64,000 bases of DNA from an uncultured Caldilineaceae bacterium (GCA_958295915.1 OY282381.1:4610722-4674721); one strand, 5' to 3'. Numbered from the stretch's first letter, positions 1-9,301 are shown. A program made the numbers and translations. Notes: a model not told the origin generated them from the sequence alone.

Positions 1-1011
1 TTAATTATCCACCTGTTGGCCAGCGCACGCGGCTCCTGGCTGCAACGCATCCGCCAAATGATGGCGATTGCCGAAGGCGCGTATGCGCTGACGATCCTCA
101 CCCGCGATGCGATCTACGGTGTGCGGGATCCATGGGGACTGCGCCCGCTGGTGCTGGGCGAGCTGGAAAACGGCTATGCCATCGCCTCCGAGAGCTGCGC
201 CTTTGCCCCCATCGGCGCCCGCGTTGTGCGGGAGATTGAACCTGGAGAGATCGTTCGCATCGACCAAGAAGGGCACAAAATTGTTCAGGGAGCGCCAGCA
301 GAGCAGGCGGCCTTCTGTACATTCGAGCAGATCTACTTCGCCCGCCCAGATAGCATTTTGAACGGACGACTGGTTCATCAGGCGCGGCAGGCTCTAGGGC
401 GCCAGTTAGCCAGGGATGCGCCGATAGAGGCCGATATCGTCGTGTCTGTGCCGGACAGCGGCACACCCCACGCCATCGGCTACGCCCAGGAAAGCGGCAT
501 CGAATACAGCGAAGGGCTGATCAAGAGCCACTATATCGGACGCACATTCATCCAGCCGACAGACCGCCAGCGTAAATTCGGTGTGGCAATGAAGTTTAAC
601 CCCCTGCCAGACAATTTGCGGGGACAGCGAGTGGTGCTGGTGGATGATTCGATCGTGCGGGGCAACACCTGCGGCCCGCTCGTGCAGCTTTTGCGGGACG
701 CAGGCGCGACAGAAATACATATGCGGGTGGCCTGTCCACCTATCCGCTTCCCCTGCTTTATGGGCATAGACATGGCGAACCAATCAGAGCTGATCGCCGC
801 GCAAAAAAGCGTAGAAGAGATTAGAGACCACATCTGCGCGGACTCTTTGGCCTATCTCAGCGTAGATGGCATGATGAATGCCCTGCGATCCGAAAATGGA
901 TACTGCAACGCCTGCTTCACCGGCCAGTATCCTTTCGAAACGCCGGTGCTGGAGTTGGAACTGGAGTTGAAGGAAAAAGAGAAGTTCGCAGGGGTATTGG
1001 GAGGGTCGTAG
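1..1011 (+). CDS. purF: Amidophosphoribosyltransferase, 5'-truncated by the window edge
   Basis: Catalyses the first committed step of purine synthesis, transferring glutamine-derived ammonia to PRPP to give phosphoribosylamine. The frame is open from base 1 (LIIHLLASARG...), so the gene begins upstream; an in-frame TTG at 16 is not a credible start. About 336 residues are visible of a family length near 470-480, so the N-terminal catalytic Cys and most of the glutaminase domain lie outside. The PRPP-binding loop VVLVDDSIVRGNT is encoded at about 630-668. Four cysteines match the 4Fe-4S ligands of the Bacillus-type enzyme: AAFCTFEQIYFARPDS, RFPCFMGID, and the CNAC pair near the C-terminus. 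An oxygen-sensitive Fe-S form is therefore likely (inference). purD follows on the same strand 76 bp downstream. Confidence 0.95.
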   Translation, partial: LIIHLLASARGSWLQRIRQMMAIAEGAYALTILTRDAIYGVRDPWGLRPLVLGELENGYAIASESCAFAPIGARVVREIEPGEIVRIDQEGHKIVQGAPAEQAAFCTFEQIYFARPDSILNGRLVHQARQALGRQLARDAPIEADIVVSVPDSGTPHAIGYAQESGIEYSEGLIKSHYIGRTFIQPTDRQRKFGVAMKFNPLPDNLRGQRVVLVDDSIVRGNTCGPLVQLLRDAGATEIHMRVACPPIRFPCFMGIDMANQSELIAAQKSVEEIRDHICADSLAYLSVDGMMNALRSENGYCNACFTGQYPFETPVLELELELKEKEKFAGVLGGS

Positions 1012-1034
1012 AGGCTGGCCTTGTGCCTGCCCAT
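1009..1034. repeat. Degenerate copy of the TAGGGGC-type intergenic repeat
   Basis: The purF stop codon runs into tagaggctggccttgtgcct, which resembles taggggcaggccttgtgccc near 31490. It looks like a decayed half-copy of the dispersed palindromic family seen intact at 31477-31539, 42971-43003 and 53435-53491. No inverted partner is visible here. Confidence 0.4.
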
Positions 1035-1087
1035 GACTCAACGGGACGAGACGCTGCGCGCCGGCAATCGGCAAAGGGGTATGCAAC

Positions 1088-2449
1088 ATGAACATTCTCC
1101 TCATCGGCTCCGGCGGTAGGGAGCACGCCCTGGCATGGAAGTTGGGGCAGTCAGAGCGGGTAACGCGCATTTTCGTAGCGCCAGGGAACGGCGGCACTGC
1201 CACGACGACGAAGTGCAGGAATGTCGCCATCTCTGCCGATGATCTGCCGACGCTGCGCCGCTTCGCACAGGAAAACGCCGTAGAACTGACAGTGACCGGG
1301 CCGGAAGCCCCGTTGGTGGCGGGTATTGTTGACTATTTCGCCGCAGAAAGACTGCCAGTATTCGGCCCGAGCAAAGCTGCCGCCCAGCTAGAAGGTTCGA
1401 AGGCTTTCTCGAAAGCATTTATGGCGCGTCATGCCATCCCCACCGCATGGGCGCAGGTGTTCACTGATTTCGAAGCGGCGGCAGATTTTGTGCATGAGCT
1501 GGACACACTACCCGTACTCAAAGCCAGTGGTCTGGCCGCTGGCAAGGGCGTGCTTCTGCCGGAAAACAGGGACGAGGCTGTCGCCCAACTGCGCGCCATG
1601 ATCGTCGAGCGGCGTTTCGGTGATGCCGGCGCGACCGTTCTGGTGGAAGAGCGGCTGTACGGCCCAGAACTGTCAATACTGGCCTTCTGCGACGGCAAAA
1701 GCCTGCAGCTGATGCCCGCCGCCCAGGATCACAAACGGCTGATGAACGGCGACCAGGGGCCCAATACCGGTGGCATGGGCGCGTTCGCGCCGTCGCCTTT
1801 AGCGACTCGGGCCCTGCTGACAGAAGTTGAACGCACAATTCTGCGCCCGACACTGGCCGCCATGGCCACAGAAGGCGCCCCCTACCGAGGCGTTCTGTAC
1901 GCCGGGCTGATGCTGACCGAATCGGGGCCAAAAGTGCTGGAATTCAACTGTCGCTTCGGTGATCCGGAAGCGCAGGCCATTCTGCCTTTGCTGCAGAGCG
2001 ATCTGTTGGACCTGATGGAGGCCTGCGCGCACGGCAGCCTGGCAGAGCTTGAACCAATCTGGTCTGTCGAATCCGCTGTGACGGTCGTGATGGCCGCCGG
2101 AGGCTATCCCAATGCCTACGACAAAGGAAAGCCCATTACCGGCCTGCCGGACGGCGCAACCCCCTATCTGCCAGGCGCCGTTGCGGACGCGCCCTTCGAT
2201 TCAACAGAGAACCTCCGGGAAAGCCGTAGTCTCGTCTTTCACGCCGGTACCAAGCTGAGAGAGCGCGGCGTGATCCTCACAGACGGGGGCCGGGTGCTGG
2301 CCGTCACCGCCACAGGCGACAACTTTGCGGAAGCGGTCGCTGACGCCTACCAAGCCGTAGATCAGATTCATTTTGAACAGGCGGTCTGGCGCACCGACAT
2401 CGGACAGAGTGCGGCAGACGAGTCAAAGAGGGCCGGACCGACGCGCTAG
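1088..2449 (+). CDS. purD: Phosphoribosylamine--glycine ligase (GARS)
   Basis: ATP-dependent ligation of glycine to phosphoribosylamine, the step directly after PurF. The protein is 453 residues, slightly longer than the usual 420-430. It opens with the N-domain signature MNILLIGSGGREHALAWKL. An ATP-grasp core follows, with the GLAAGKGV segment near residue 150 and the family signature RFGDPEAQAILPLL near residue 290. The ATG at 1088 sits behind a purine-rich aaagggg. The last ~25 residues (RTDIGQSAADESKRAGPTR) are polar and probably disordered. The gene follows purF, and the shared strand and short gap suggest a purine operon. No other pur gene is in the window. Confidence 0.96.
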   Translation: MNILLIGSGGREHALAWKLGQSERVTRIFVAPGNGGTATTTKCRNVAISADDLPTLRRFAQENAVELTVTGPEAPLVAGIVDYFAAERLPVFGPSKAAAQLEGSKAFSKAFMARHAIPTAWAQVFTDFEAAADFVHELDTLPVLKASGLAAGKGVLLPENRDEAVAQLRAMIVERRFGDAGATVLVEERLYGPELSILAFCDGKSLQLMPAAQDHKRLMNGDQGPNTGGMGAFAPSPLATRALLTEVERTILRPTLAAMATEGAPYRGVLYAGLMLTESGPKVLEFNCRFGDPEAQAILPLLQSDLLDLMEACAHGSLAELEPIWSVESAVTVVMAAGGYPNAYDKGKPITGLPDGATPYLPGAVADAPFDSTENLRESRSLVFHAGTKLRERGVILTDGGRVLAVTATGDNFAEAVADAYQAVDQIHFEQAVWRTDIGQSAADESKRAGPTR

Positions 2450-2511
2450 AGAACGAAGTCACATTACGAATTACAAATCGAATAAGCCCCAATTTTTCAG
2501 AGGAAGGTCCC

Positions 2512-4059
2512 ATGGCCCTCATTCCATCGATGTTGCTCAAGCGTCTCTACACCTACGCCAGCTTGCAGAATACCTCTGACGGCGTGCAATTTTCCCTAAA
2601 AAACCGGCTGAGCGATGCCAGATTGACAGGGATCCTCGGTATCAGCATCGACGACGCAGAGATTCCCAGCCGCGCCCTATCCCTGGATTTCGGCGACGGA
2701 CAGGTGATGACACCGGAGCAGATCAACAGCGGCGCTACCCTGGACTTCCCCCTGCGCAAGGAGGTGATCATCAGCGCGCGGATCCCCCCCCTGGAGATCG
2801 GCAAGCACGCTATTCGCATCGGTGTGCAGACCTCCCCCTTCGGGCGCATTCAGTTCTCGGTCGATGATGCTATCTCTGAAAAAGTGGATATGCCACGCAT
2901 TCCCCGCGACCCCAATGATGACTACAGCGACAGTGCCATCCGCGCCCGGCAGACGTTCGTACAGAAGTATACCGGTCATTCATTGGACCACCTCTCCCAT
3001 TACTCTTTCGACCCCCACATGACACAGGGAAATATTGAAAATTTTACCGGTGTGGCCCAGGTGCCCATCGGCTTCGCCGGTCCGCTGACCGTATGCGGCG
3101 AGCATGCCCAAGGAGACTTCCTGATCCCGTTGGCGACGACCGAAGGCACACTCGTCGCCTCCTACAACCGAGGGATGAAATTGCTCAATCTGTCCAGGGG
3201 CGTAAAATGTACGGTTGTGGCCGATGCAATGCAGCGAGCGCCGGTCTTTGTCTTCGAGGATGCCCGAGGAGCACGGGATTTCATGCAGTGGGTAGACGAA
3301 AATATGATCCCCATTCGAGAAGAGGCGGAAGCCACTTCCAGTGTGGCCAAGCTGGATAACATCGATTGCTACCAGTCCAATAAGTTCGCATTTCTGCGTT
3401 TTAATTACCAGACCGGGGACGCGGCCGGGCAAAATATGGTGGGCCGAGCGACCTTCGCCGCCTGTTCCTGGATTCTGGATCACTACGACGGCAACGCCAT
3501 CCAGCATTTCTATCTGGAGTCGAACTTTGCTACAGACAAAAAGTCGTCGCACGTGAATATCATGCGCACCCGAGGCAAGCGGGTTACAGCGGAGGCGACC
3601 ATTCCCCGAAATATTCTGATTCAGAATATGCGCGTAACCCCAGAACAGCTTTTCTATCACTACAGTGTCGCCAACATTGGCTCGATCCTGGCAGGGGTGA
3701 ACAACAATGGACTCCACTCAGCCAACGCTATCACCGCTATTTTCATCGCCACCGGCCAGGACGTGGCCAATGTCGCTGAATCATCCGCAGGTCTGATCTA
3801 TACGGAGCTGACGCCGCAGAACGATCTGTACATCTCCATCACAATTCCATCATTGATTGTTGCCACGTACGGCGGGGGTACAGGGCTAGCGACCCAACAG
3901 GAGTGTTTAGAGTTGTTGGGCTGTCGGGGCAAGGGCAAAGTCTACAAATTTGCAGAAATCGTGGCAGGTGCAGTATTGGCAGGTGAACTGTCTCTGGCCG
4001 CCGCCGTTAGTTCCCTCGACTGGGTCAGCAGCCACGAACAGTACGGGCGCAATCGCTAG
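2512..4059 (+). CDS. Hydroxymethylglutaryl-CoA reductase, class I-like, with an N-terminal extra domain
   Basis: Reduces HMG-CoA to mevalonate, the committed step of the mevalonate route to isoprenoids. Of 515 residues, about 140-510 form the catalytic region: ENFTGVAQVPIGFAGPL, TTEGTLVASYNRG, GDAAGQNM (canonical GDAMGMNM), NFATDKK, ATGQDVA and a C-terminal SHEQYGRN. By comparison with human HMGR, the catalytic Glu (TTEG), Lys (TDKK), Asp (GQD) and His (SSHEQ) are all kept. Residues 1-~120 are a beta-rich region not found in ordinary class I or II bacterial enzymes; there is no transmembrane anchor. The ATG at 2512 follows agaggaagg. The gene lies 62 bp after purD with no functional link apparent. 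The family call is secure; the role of the N-terminal domain is unknown. Confidence 0.94.
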   Translation: MALIPSMLLKRLYTYASLQNTSDGVQFSLKNRLSDARLTGILGISIDDAEIPSRALSLDFGDGQVMTPEQINSGATLDFPLRKEVIISARIPPLEIGKHAIRIGVQTSPFGRIQFSVDDAISEKVDMPRIPRDPNDDYSDSAIRARQTFVQKYTGHSLDHLSHYSFDPHMTQGNIENFTGVAQVPIGFAGPLTVCGEHAQGDFLIPLATTEGTLVASYNRGMKLLNLSRGVKCTVVADAMQRAPVFVFEDARGARDFMQWVDENMIPIREEAEATSSVAKLDNIDCYQSNKFAFLRFNYQTGDAAGQNMVGRATFAACSWILDHYDGNAIQHFYLESNFATDKKSSHVNIMRTRGKRVTAEATIPRNILIQNMRVTPEQLFYHYSVANIGSILAGVNNNGLHSANAITAIFIATGQDVANVAESSAGLIYTELTPQNDLYISITIPSLIVATYGGGTGLATQQECLELLGCRGKGKVYKFAEIVAGAVLAGELSLAAAVSSLDWVSSHEQYGRNR

Positions 4060-4103
4060 ACCGCAACCCACCAATTTCGTATAGCGTCTGCCAACCGAAT
4101 TGA

Positions 4104-4177
<74 letters not shown>

Positions 4178-4198
4178 TAGAAGTACAGTATCGTCCTC

Positions 4199-4227
4199 AT
4201 ACTAACACATCTGACGGTCGCGGGCAA
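4199..4227 (-). promoter_or_regulatory. Possible promoter for tRNA-Gln
   Basis: Read on the minus strand, TTGCCC (4227-4222) and TAGTAT (4204-4199) are separated by 17 bp, each matching the sigma-70 consensus at four of six positions. The predicted start would be about 15 bp upstream of the mature tRNA 5' end. Confidence 0.35.
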
Positions 4228-4328
4228 AATCTCCCAGACCTCAGAGATCAACTCTGCCCGTGTGACCAACAGATAGTCGGATAAGCGGAATCTCCCAAGC
4301 TGCCGAGAGATCTCTTACCCCTCCTTCA

Positions 4329-5840
4329 TCAGCCCTCCAGTTCGCGCAACGCCCGTTCAATGCGCCGCAGCGTCTCTTGCCGCCCCAGAGCTTCTATGCT
4401 CTCAAACAATGGCGGCGAAACTTTTTTGCCAGTGATGGCCCCTCGGAATGGCCCGAAAAAGCCGCCGGCTTTCACCCCCAACGCCTCTGCCTTTTGCCGA
4501 AATGCCTGATGAATCGTCTCCGCCGCAAACGGATCCACCTCTTCCAACAGGGATGCGCCAACCCGCAGAATTTCAATGCTCTGGGCCGCGTTCAATTTGC
4601 GACCAATGAGGAGCTTCGGATCGCTGTAAGAGATTTCATCTGCGTCCAGATACGCCCAATCAAGCCACTCAGCGGCTTCGTCAAGACGTTTGATCCGTTC
4701 CTGAATCACCGGTATCAAAATGTCCAATTTCCGATCTGTTTCCAACTCATCCTCAGATAGTTGAAGCTGACGACTGAGAAAAGGCAGCAGAGCCTTTTTG
4801 AGCTCCGACGCCGGCAGAGCTCGAATGTATAGACTGTTGAGCCAGTCCAACTTTTCATAAGGGAGCGCCGCCGCAGACGGGTTGATATCTTCCAGACAAA
4901 AACGCTCAATAGCTTCCTCACGACCGAATACTTCCTGATCCGGGTCGAAATTCCAGCCCACGTTCACGAGAAAATTGAACATAGCGTCAGGCAGGTAGCC
5001 AGCATCGCGAAACTCATGCGCCAGCGCCAGATATTCCTTGCCAGCGACCGTCCGTTTGCGCTTGCTCATTTTGCCTTTGCCGCTTGGATCCAGAATGACA
5101 GGAAGGTGGACCAGAACAGGCATCTCCCACCCAAACGCATCATAGATCAGCTTATGCAGAGGCGCGGTCGCCAGCCACTCCTCTCCCCGCAAAATGTGCG
5201 TAATGTTCATCAGAAAATCGTCAACCATCGCCGCCAAGTGATAAGTGGGCAGACCGTCGGCCTTCAGCAACACTTCATCCCGTAGCTGGCGATTGTCTAC
5301 TTGGATATCCCCGCGCAATAGATCGGTAAAGACGGTTACGCCCGCTTCCGGGACTGCAAATCGAACGACCGACGGAATCCCCTCCGCCTCTCGCCGCGTC
5401 CGCATGGCGTCAGCAAGACGCCGACAATGCCGATCGTAACCAGTAGGCCGTTTGTTGCGTCTCTGCTCTGCCCGCATCGCTTCCAGACGTTCCGACGTGC
5501 AGTAACAACGGTAGGCATGACCCCGATCGATCAGTTTCTGAGCATACTTCTGATAGATCTCCCGCCGCTCTGTTTGCACATAGGAGGCGTAAGGCCCACC
5601 AATATCCGGGCCTTCGTCCCATTCCAGACCCAGCCAGCGCAAACCCTGCATCAGGCTTGTTACGCTGTCCGCATCATAGCGCTTGCGGTCTGTATCTTCA
5701 ATGCGCAGAATGAACTGCCCCTCAGTTTTGCGCGCCCATAACCAATCAAAAAGAGCGGTGCGCAGCCCGCCCAAATGCAGATGACCGGTCGGGCTGGGCG
5801 CAAAACGTACCCGGACCGCTCCTTCGCCATGCTGTGTCAT
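4329..5840 (-). CDS. gltX: Glutamyl-tRNA synthetase
   Basis: Class Ic synthetase attaching Glu to tRNA-Glu, and possibly to tRNA-Gln in organisms that use GatCAB. The HIGH-region motif is PSPTGHLHLGGLRTALFDW near the N-terminus, and the KMSKS loop is GKMSKRKR near residue 250. CYCTSERL followed by YDRHC resembles the zinc-binding insertion of many GluRS. The chosen start is the ATG at 5838-5840 (MTQHGEGAVRVRF), which puts the catalytic motif close to the N-terminus as in the family. An in-frame start further upstream at 5906 would add 22 residues of unconserved sequence. The resulting 503 residues is normal length. It is transcribed divergently from the gene starting at 6046. Confidence 0.95.
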   Translation of the reverse strand: MTQHGEGAVRVRFAPSPTGHLHLGGLRTALFDWLWARKTEGQFILRIEDTDRKRYDADSVTSLMQGLRWLGLEWDEGPDIGGPYASYVQTERREIYQKYAQKLIDRGHAYRCYCTSERLEAMRAEQRRNKRPTGYDRHCRRLADAMRTRREAEGIPSVVRFAVPEAGVTVFTDLLRGDIQVDNRQLRDEVLLKADGLPTYHLAAMVDDFLMNITHILRGEEWLATAPLHKLIYDAFGWEMPVLVHLPVILDPSGKGKMSKRKRTVAGKEYLALAHEFRDAGYLPDAMFNFLVNVGWNFDPDQEVFGREEAIERFCLEDINPSAAALPYEKLDWLNSLYIRALPASELKKALLPFLSRQLQLSEDELETDRKLDILIPVIQERIKRLDEAAEWLDWAYLDADEISYSDPKLLIGRKLNAAQSIEILRVGASLLEEVDPFAAETIHQAFRQKAEALGVKAGGFFGPFRGAITGKKVSPPLFESIEALGRQETLRRIERALRELEG

Positions 5841-5953
5841 GTCTATGCCTCGAAATAAGACTGAGCGCTCATCTTCTCCCTGCGAACGCGCCAAATAGCC
5901 TACCACAGAAGCAAACAGACGTCAACGCACCCAGGATGTTCGAAAAACAGAAA

Positions 5954-5982
5954 TTGCGATGCCTATCTACGTCGGCTATACT
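5954..5982 (+). promoter_or_regulatory. Sigma-70-like promoter for the unknown gene at 6046
   Basis: TTGCGA (5954-5959) and TATACT (5977-5982) are separated by 17 bp. Transcription would start near 5989, which rules out an in-frame start at 5959 and supports the ATG at 6046. Confidence 0.5.
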
Positions 5983-6045
5983 GATAGCTATGAATTTTCT
6001 TTGAAAAGGCACTCTTCACTACGTCTGCCTAGTCAGTTATCGGGA

Positions 6046-7476
6046 ATGACCAAACCAGTGAACTATCAACCTACCGGTTTCGATATTGCTACAGGCGCCG
6101 TTGCCGCGGTCGCATCCGCCCTGAACAATCGATTTCATTACCCAGCGCCCAATACCGGACTGGAGCTACAGCTTCTGCGGCTGAGCTCCCAGCTGCCTTA
6201 CAGTTGGGGCGCCGCTTTGGCCGCACGGGCTACCGAGAATCGTTTTCATAACCCTTCCTTCTCCTTCAACTTGACAACCGCGGACCTGGCCCAGTGGAAC
6301 GTAAGCCAGTACGACAGATTCGATCCAGAAAGGCGTTTCGACACCATTGTCGTTGGCGCGCCTTCCGGCGCCACCGCCCATCTCTGCGCCTGTTTGGACG
6401 CGCCGTTGCTGGCCGAAAGCTTCCCCATCACATTTGCATCCAAAGGCAAACCGGACGACATCGCCGGTTACCAACAGAGAAGCGTCGATCTGCTGACGCC
6501 GATTCTTAACCACAATCCAGACCTGCACGCGGTCAGTCAATTCGACCCAATCCACGCGCGCCAGCAGATCCAACGGGCAGTGCATATTCACCTGAAGCTG
6601 ATCGCGTTGCCAGATCTGTACAAAAAGTTCATTCGCGAGCGACTGGCGCCCGGAGGCGCTCTGCTGCTGCTCACCTGTTCCGCTAAATGGAGCCAATATG
6701 AGATCGGCGCCCGGCACAAGCTGCAGGTAGGTGGCTTCGGCGGTTTCACCGATCAGGAGTTTATCCGCGGCACGCCATGGTTAGACGACTGGCTGCATGG
6801 CGAAGATGGCTCCCAGCGCAGCGGCTGGCGCCTGTCCCGCCACTGGACCTATCAACCAGAGGCTCAGTGGGGCTCAATAACCGGGTTTGCCACCAATGTG
6901 GGCACATTCGCCGGCGATATCGGCGCGTCACTGCACACGCTATCGGTTGCCTCCATCGACGAAATAAGTCGCATAGGGTTCTATGCCTGGCAGTGGTTGT
7001 TCTATCTTTTGCGTATCCAGCCTAGCGCAGTGCTGATCGAAAGTGGCCCGCAGATGAATCCAGTAATTGGGCGACGCAGCCCTGTGCTGCCCTTGTGGAT
7101 GCCATCTACCTGCAGCCGCAGCCATGCGCTCTTACAGATGATGCTGCCAGAGTTCCCACCGCAGATTCCAGTCCTGTTTCAGGCCTGGCCAACCGGCCAA
7201 CCCGCGCCAGATCTGGTTCCCGCCAAGATCTGGAATACCACTCTTTCCGGGCGACACGGCCGCTGGTTGGGCAGCGACCCGCGCCGCTTCCCAACCGATC
7301 TCACGACCATTGCCCAAATGACACCGGCCATCGCAGAGTGGAGCCACCGCCATGCCCACGAGCTGCGCCGTCCCCTGCGCTGCGATGAGCTGAACAGGCT
7401 GCACACGCTGTTGGCCGAGGGCGCAGACCGACTTGGCCCTGAGATATCCGCTGAAACTGAATTGGAGAAAGGATAG
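6046..7476 (+). CDS. Protein of unknown function, 476 residues
   Basis: I do not recognise this protein. The start ATG at 6046 follows cggga and lies downstream of a plausible promoter; an in-frame start at 5959 would overlap that promoter's -35 box. Residues ~100-260 have an alternating hydrophobic pattern suggestive of an alpha/beta nucleotide- or cofactor-binding fold: FDTIVVGAPSGATAHLCACL, then LAPGGALLLLTC, which is reminiscent of Rossmann-like methyltransferases. No complete SAM-binding motif is visible. There is no signal peptide, and one moderately hydrophobic stretch near FYAWQWLFYLL. The C-terminal end is polar and His/Arg-rich. It ends 4 bp before the isomerase-like gene at 7481, so the two are probably co-transcribed. 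Confidence 0.6.
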   Translation: MTKPVNYQPTGFDIATGAVAAVASALNNRFHYPAPNTGLELQLLRLSSQLPYSWGAALAARATENRFHNPSFSFNLTTADLAQWNVSQYDRFDPERRFDTIVVGAPSGATAHLCACLDAPLLAESFPITFASKGKPDDIAGYQQRSVDLLTPILNHNPDLHAVSQFDPIHARQQIQRAVHIHLKLIALPDLYKKFIRERLAPGGALLLLTCSAKWSQYEIGARHKLQVGGFGGFTDQEFIRGTPWLDDWLHGEDGSQRSGWRLSRHWTYQPEAQWGSITGFATNVGTFAGDIGASLHTLSVASIDEISRIGFYAWQWLFYLLRIQPSAVLIESGPQMNPVIGRRSPVLPLWMPSTCSRSHALLQMMLPEFPPQIPVLFQAWPTGQPAPDLVPAKIWNTTLSGRHGRWLGSDPRRFPTDLTTIAQMTPAIAEWSHRHAHELRRPLRCDELNRLHTLLAEGADRLGPEISAETELEKG

Positions 7477-7480
7477 CCCA

Positions 7481-8272
7481 ATGTACCTGTCCTGTTGTGT
7501 GTGGGCCTTGACCGCTCCTGAAGAGAATGTGATGTCCGATATGCAATCTTTGGGCTTTCAATGGATCGATATTCGGCCGCAGATGCTGGCGACGCCCGCG
7601 GCCCAAGCACGCGCGCGCGCGCATGCCTTGAAGGTTTCATCGGTAAGCGCATCCTGGGGGATGCCAGAAAATACAGCTTTGGACAGCCTGGAAACAGCAG
7701 CGCGCAATACAGCCCTGGCGTACGTTGACCAAGCTGCAGCCCACTGCGCAGCCCTGGGTGGGACAGCGATCTATGTCGTTCCCGGCGTAGACGATAGCGA
7801 GGCCGCACTGGCCTGTTTCGCCGATTCCCTGGCGACCGCCGCGCAGAAGGCAGCGACAAACGGCATCAAACTTTGTGTGGAACATTTCCCCGGGACCGCG
7901 CTCCCCTCCGCCGCAGCGACCCTCGATTTCATCCGCGCAATCGGCCATCCCAACTTGGGCTTGCTGTTCGACATAGGCCATGCGCAGATCAGTGGCGAGG
8001 ATCCAGTGTCGGTCATTCGTCAGGCCGGACAGCGCTTGGCCTATGTTCATTTGGACGACAACGACCGACAGGGTGATCAACACTGGGCGCTGCTGGACGG
8101 TGTGTTGACAGCAGAGACTCTCCAGGATACGTTCCGCGCCCTGGCCGATATCGGCTATTCCGGCCCGATCAGTATTGAACTAAGCCCCCAACTAAACGAC
8201 CCGTTTCACGCGCTGCAACGCAGCCGACAGATCGTCCTGAATTGTGGCGCGGAGTATCTCCCAGAAAGCTGA
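7481..8272 (+). CDS. Sugar phosphate isomerase/epimerase family (xylose-isomerase-like TIM barrel)
   Basis: 263 residues with the AP-endonuclease-2/xylose-isomerase-like fold used by many sugar epimerases and keto-sugar isomerases. The expected metal ligands are visible in order: Glu in KLCVEHFPG, Asp/His in LLFDIGHAQ, His in AYVHLDDND and Glu in ISIELSP. The start is the ATG at 7481, four bases after the upstream stop and preceded by gagaaagga; the frame stays open further upstream, but that would overlap the upstream gene. The SMP-30 lactonase at 8285 follows by 12 bp, suggesting a sugar or sugar-acid catabolic unit. The substrate cannot be read from sequence. Confidence 0.82.
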   Translation: MYLSCCVWALTAPEENVMSDMQSLGFQWIDIRPQMLATPAAQARARAHALKVSSVSASWGMPENTALDSLETAARNTALAYVDQAAAHCAALGGTAIYVVPGVDDSEAALACFADSLATAAQKAATNGIKLCVEHFPGTALPSAAATLDFIRAIGHPNLGLLFDIGHAQISGEDPVSVIRQAGQRLAYVHLDDNDRQGDQHWALLDGVLTAETLQDTFRALADIGYSGPISIELSPQLNDPFHALQRSRQIVLNCGAEYLPES

Positions 8273-8284
8273 AAGGAGTTTGAG

Positions 8285-9148
8285 ATGGCTTGGCAGTTTG
8301 AAGTGCTGCTGGAACCCGTCGGTCTGACAGAAGGTCCGCTTTGGAATGGCAGCGCTCTGCTGTTTACCAACATCCCCAACAGTCGCATCTTGCGCTACGA
8401 CCCGCACAGTGGCGAATTCAGCGTGTGGCGGGAAGGCACGAACAACGCCAATGGCCTGATGCTGGATAAGAACGGTCTGCTCCATGCCTGTGAAGGCGGC
8501 GGTCGACGTATGGTGCAGTATCCTGAAGGCGGCGAGACGGTCGTTCTATGCGCCAGTTTCAAGGGCCGACGCTTCAATAGCCCCAATGATCTGGCCATCG
8601 ACAGCCAGAGCCGGATCTGGTTTACCGACCCCCGCTACGGCGAATACCGGGACGACATGGAGTTGGAGCACGAATCGATCTACCGATTGGATCCGCAGAA
8701 GGATGGCAGTTGGCTGCCTGTGCGGGTGACTTTCGACACGACAGCGCCCAACGGTCTGCTCCTCTCGCCGGATGAAAAGACACTGTATGTGGCCCAAAGC
8801 AAAGACGGAGAAGGTGAACTACGCGAGCTACGGGCCTATCCTATCAACGACGACAGCGGCTCGTATGAAGTGCTCCACAACTTCTATCCTCATCGCGGAA
8901 TAGATGGCATGTGCCTGGACAGCGAAGGCAACATCGTCGCCACTGCTGGCTGGGAAGTCAGCGGTCCCGGCGGGATGATTTACGTTTTTGCGCCCAATGG
9001 TCGCGTGCTGGAGACGCATCCCCTGCCCTGTAATCGTCCAACGAACTGCGTGTTCGGTGGCCCGGATCTGCGCGATCTGTATGTCACAAGCATCGAAGGG
9101 CATCTTCTGCGCGCGCGCGCAGACCGCCAGGGATGGGGCGCGGCGTGA
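8285..9148 (+). CDS. SMP-30/gluconolactonase family lactonase
   Basis: A six-bladed beta-propeller hydrolase acting on sugar lactones; the exact substrate is unknown. The metal site of SMP-30 is complete: Glu in LTEGPLWNG, Asn in SPNDLAIDS, Asn in APNGLLLSPDEKTLYVAQS and Asp in RGIDGMCLD. Repeated GNIVATAG/SRIWFTDP-type strands mark the blades. At 287 residues it is family-normal. The ATG is preceded by gaaaggag at good spacing. It lies 12 bp after the isomerase-like gene, consistent with an operon that converts and opens sugar lactones. No signal peptide is visible, so it is probably cytoplasmic. Confidence 0.88.
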   Translation: MAWQFEVLLEPVGLTEGPLWNGSALLFTNIPNSRILRYDPHSGEFSVWREGTNNANGLMLDKNGLLHACEGGGRRMVQYPEGGETVVLCASFKGRRFNSPNDLAIDSQSRIWFTDPRYGEYRDDMELEHESIYRLDPQKDGSWLPVRVTFDTTAPNGLLLSPDEKTLYVAQSKDGEGELRELRAYPINDDSGSYEVLHNFYPHRGIDGMCLDSEGNIVATAGWEVSGPGGMIYVFAPNGRVLETHPLPCNRPTNCVFGGPDLRDLYVTSIEGHLLRARADRQGWGAA

Positions 9149-9223
9149 ATGACGCTCAGCCTCTGCCAATGGCCGTGTCGGATGTCTTGATCGCAGCGCC
9201 AAATTCTGGAAAACCGCTGATCC

Positions 9224-9253
9224 TTGACGCGTTCCACCGTGCCGTGTTAGACT
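9224..9253 (+). promoter_or_regulatory. Possible promoter for the metallo-beta-lactamase-fold gene
   Basis: TTGACG (9224-9229) and TAGACT (9248-9253) are 18 bp apart in the 153-bp gap before the gene at 9302, suggesting that gene can be transcribed separately from the lactonase. Confidence 0.45.
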
Positions 9254-9301
9254 GCAGTACGCGCGCGCCAGTGTCCGGGAAGAGGGAAGGAGAAAGAGCG
9301 A

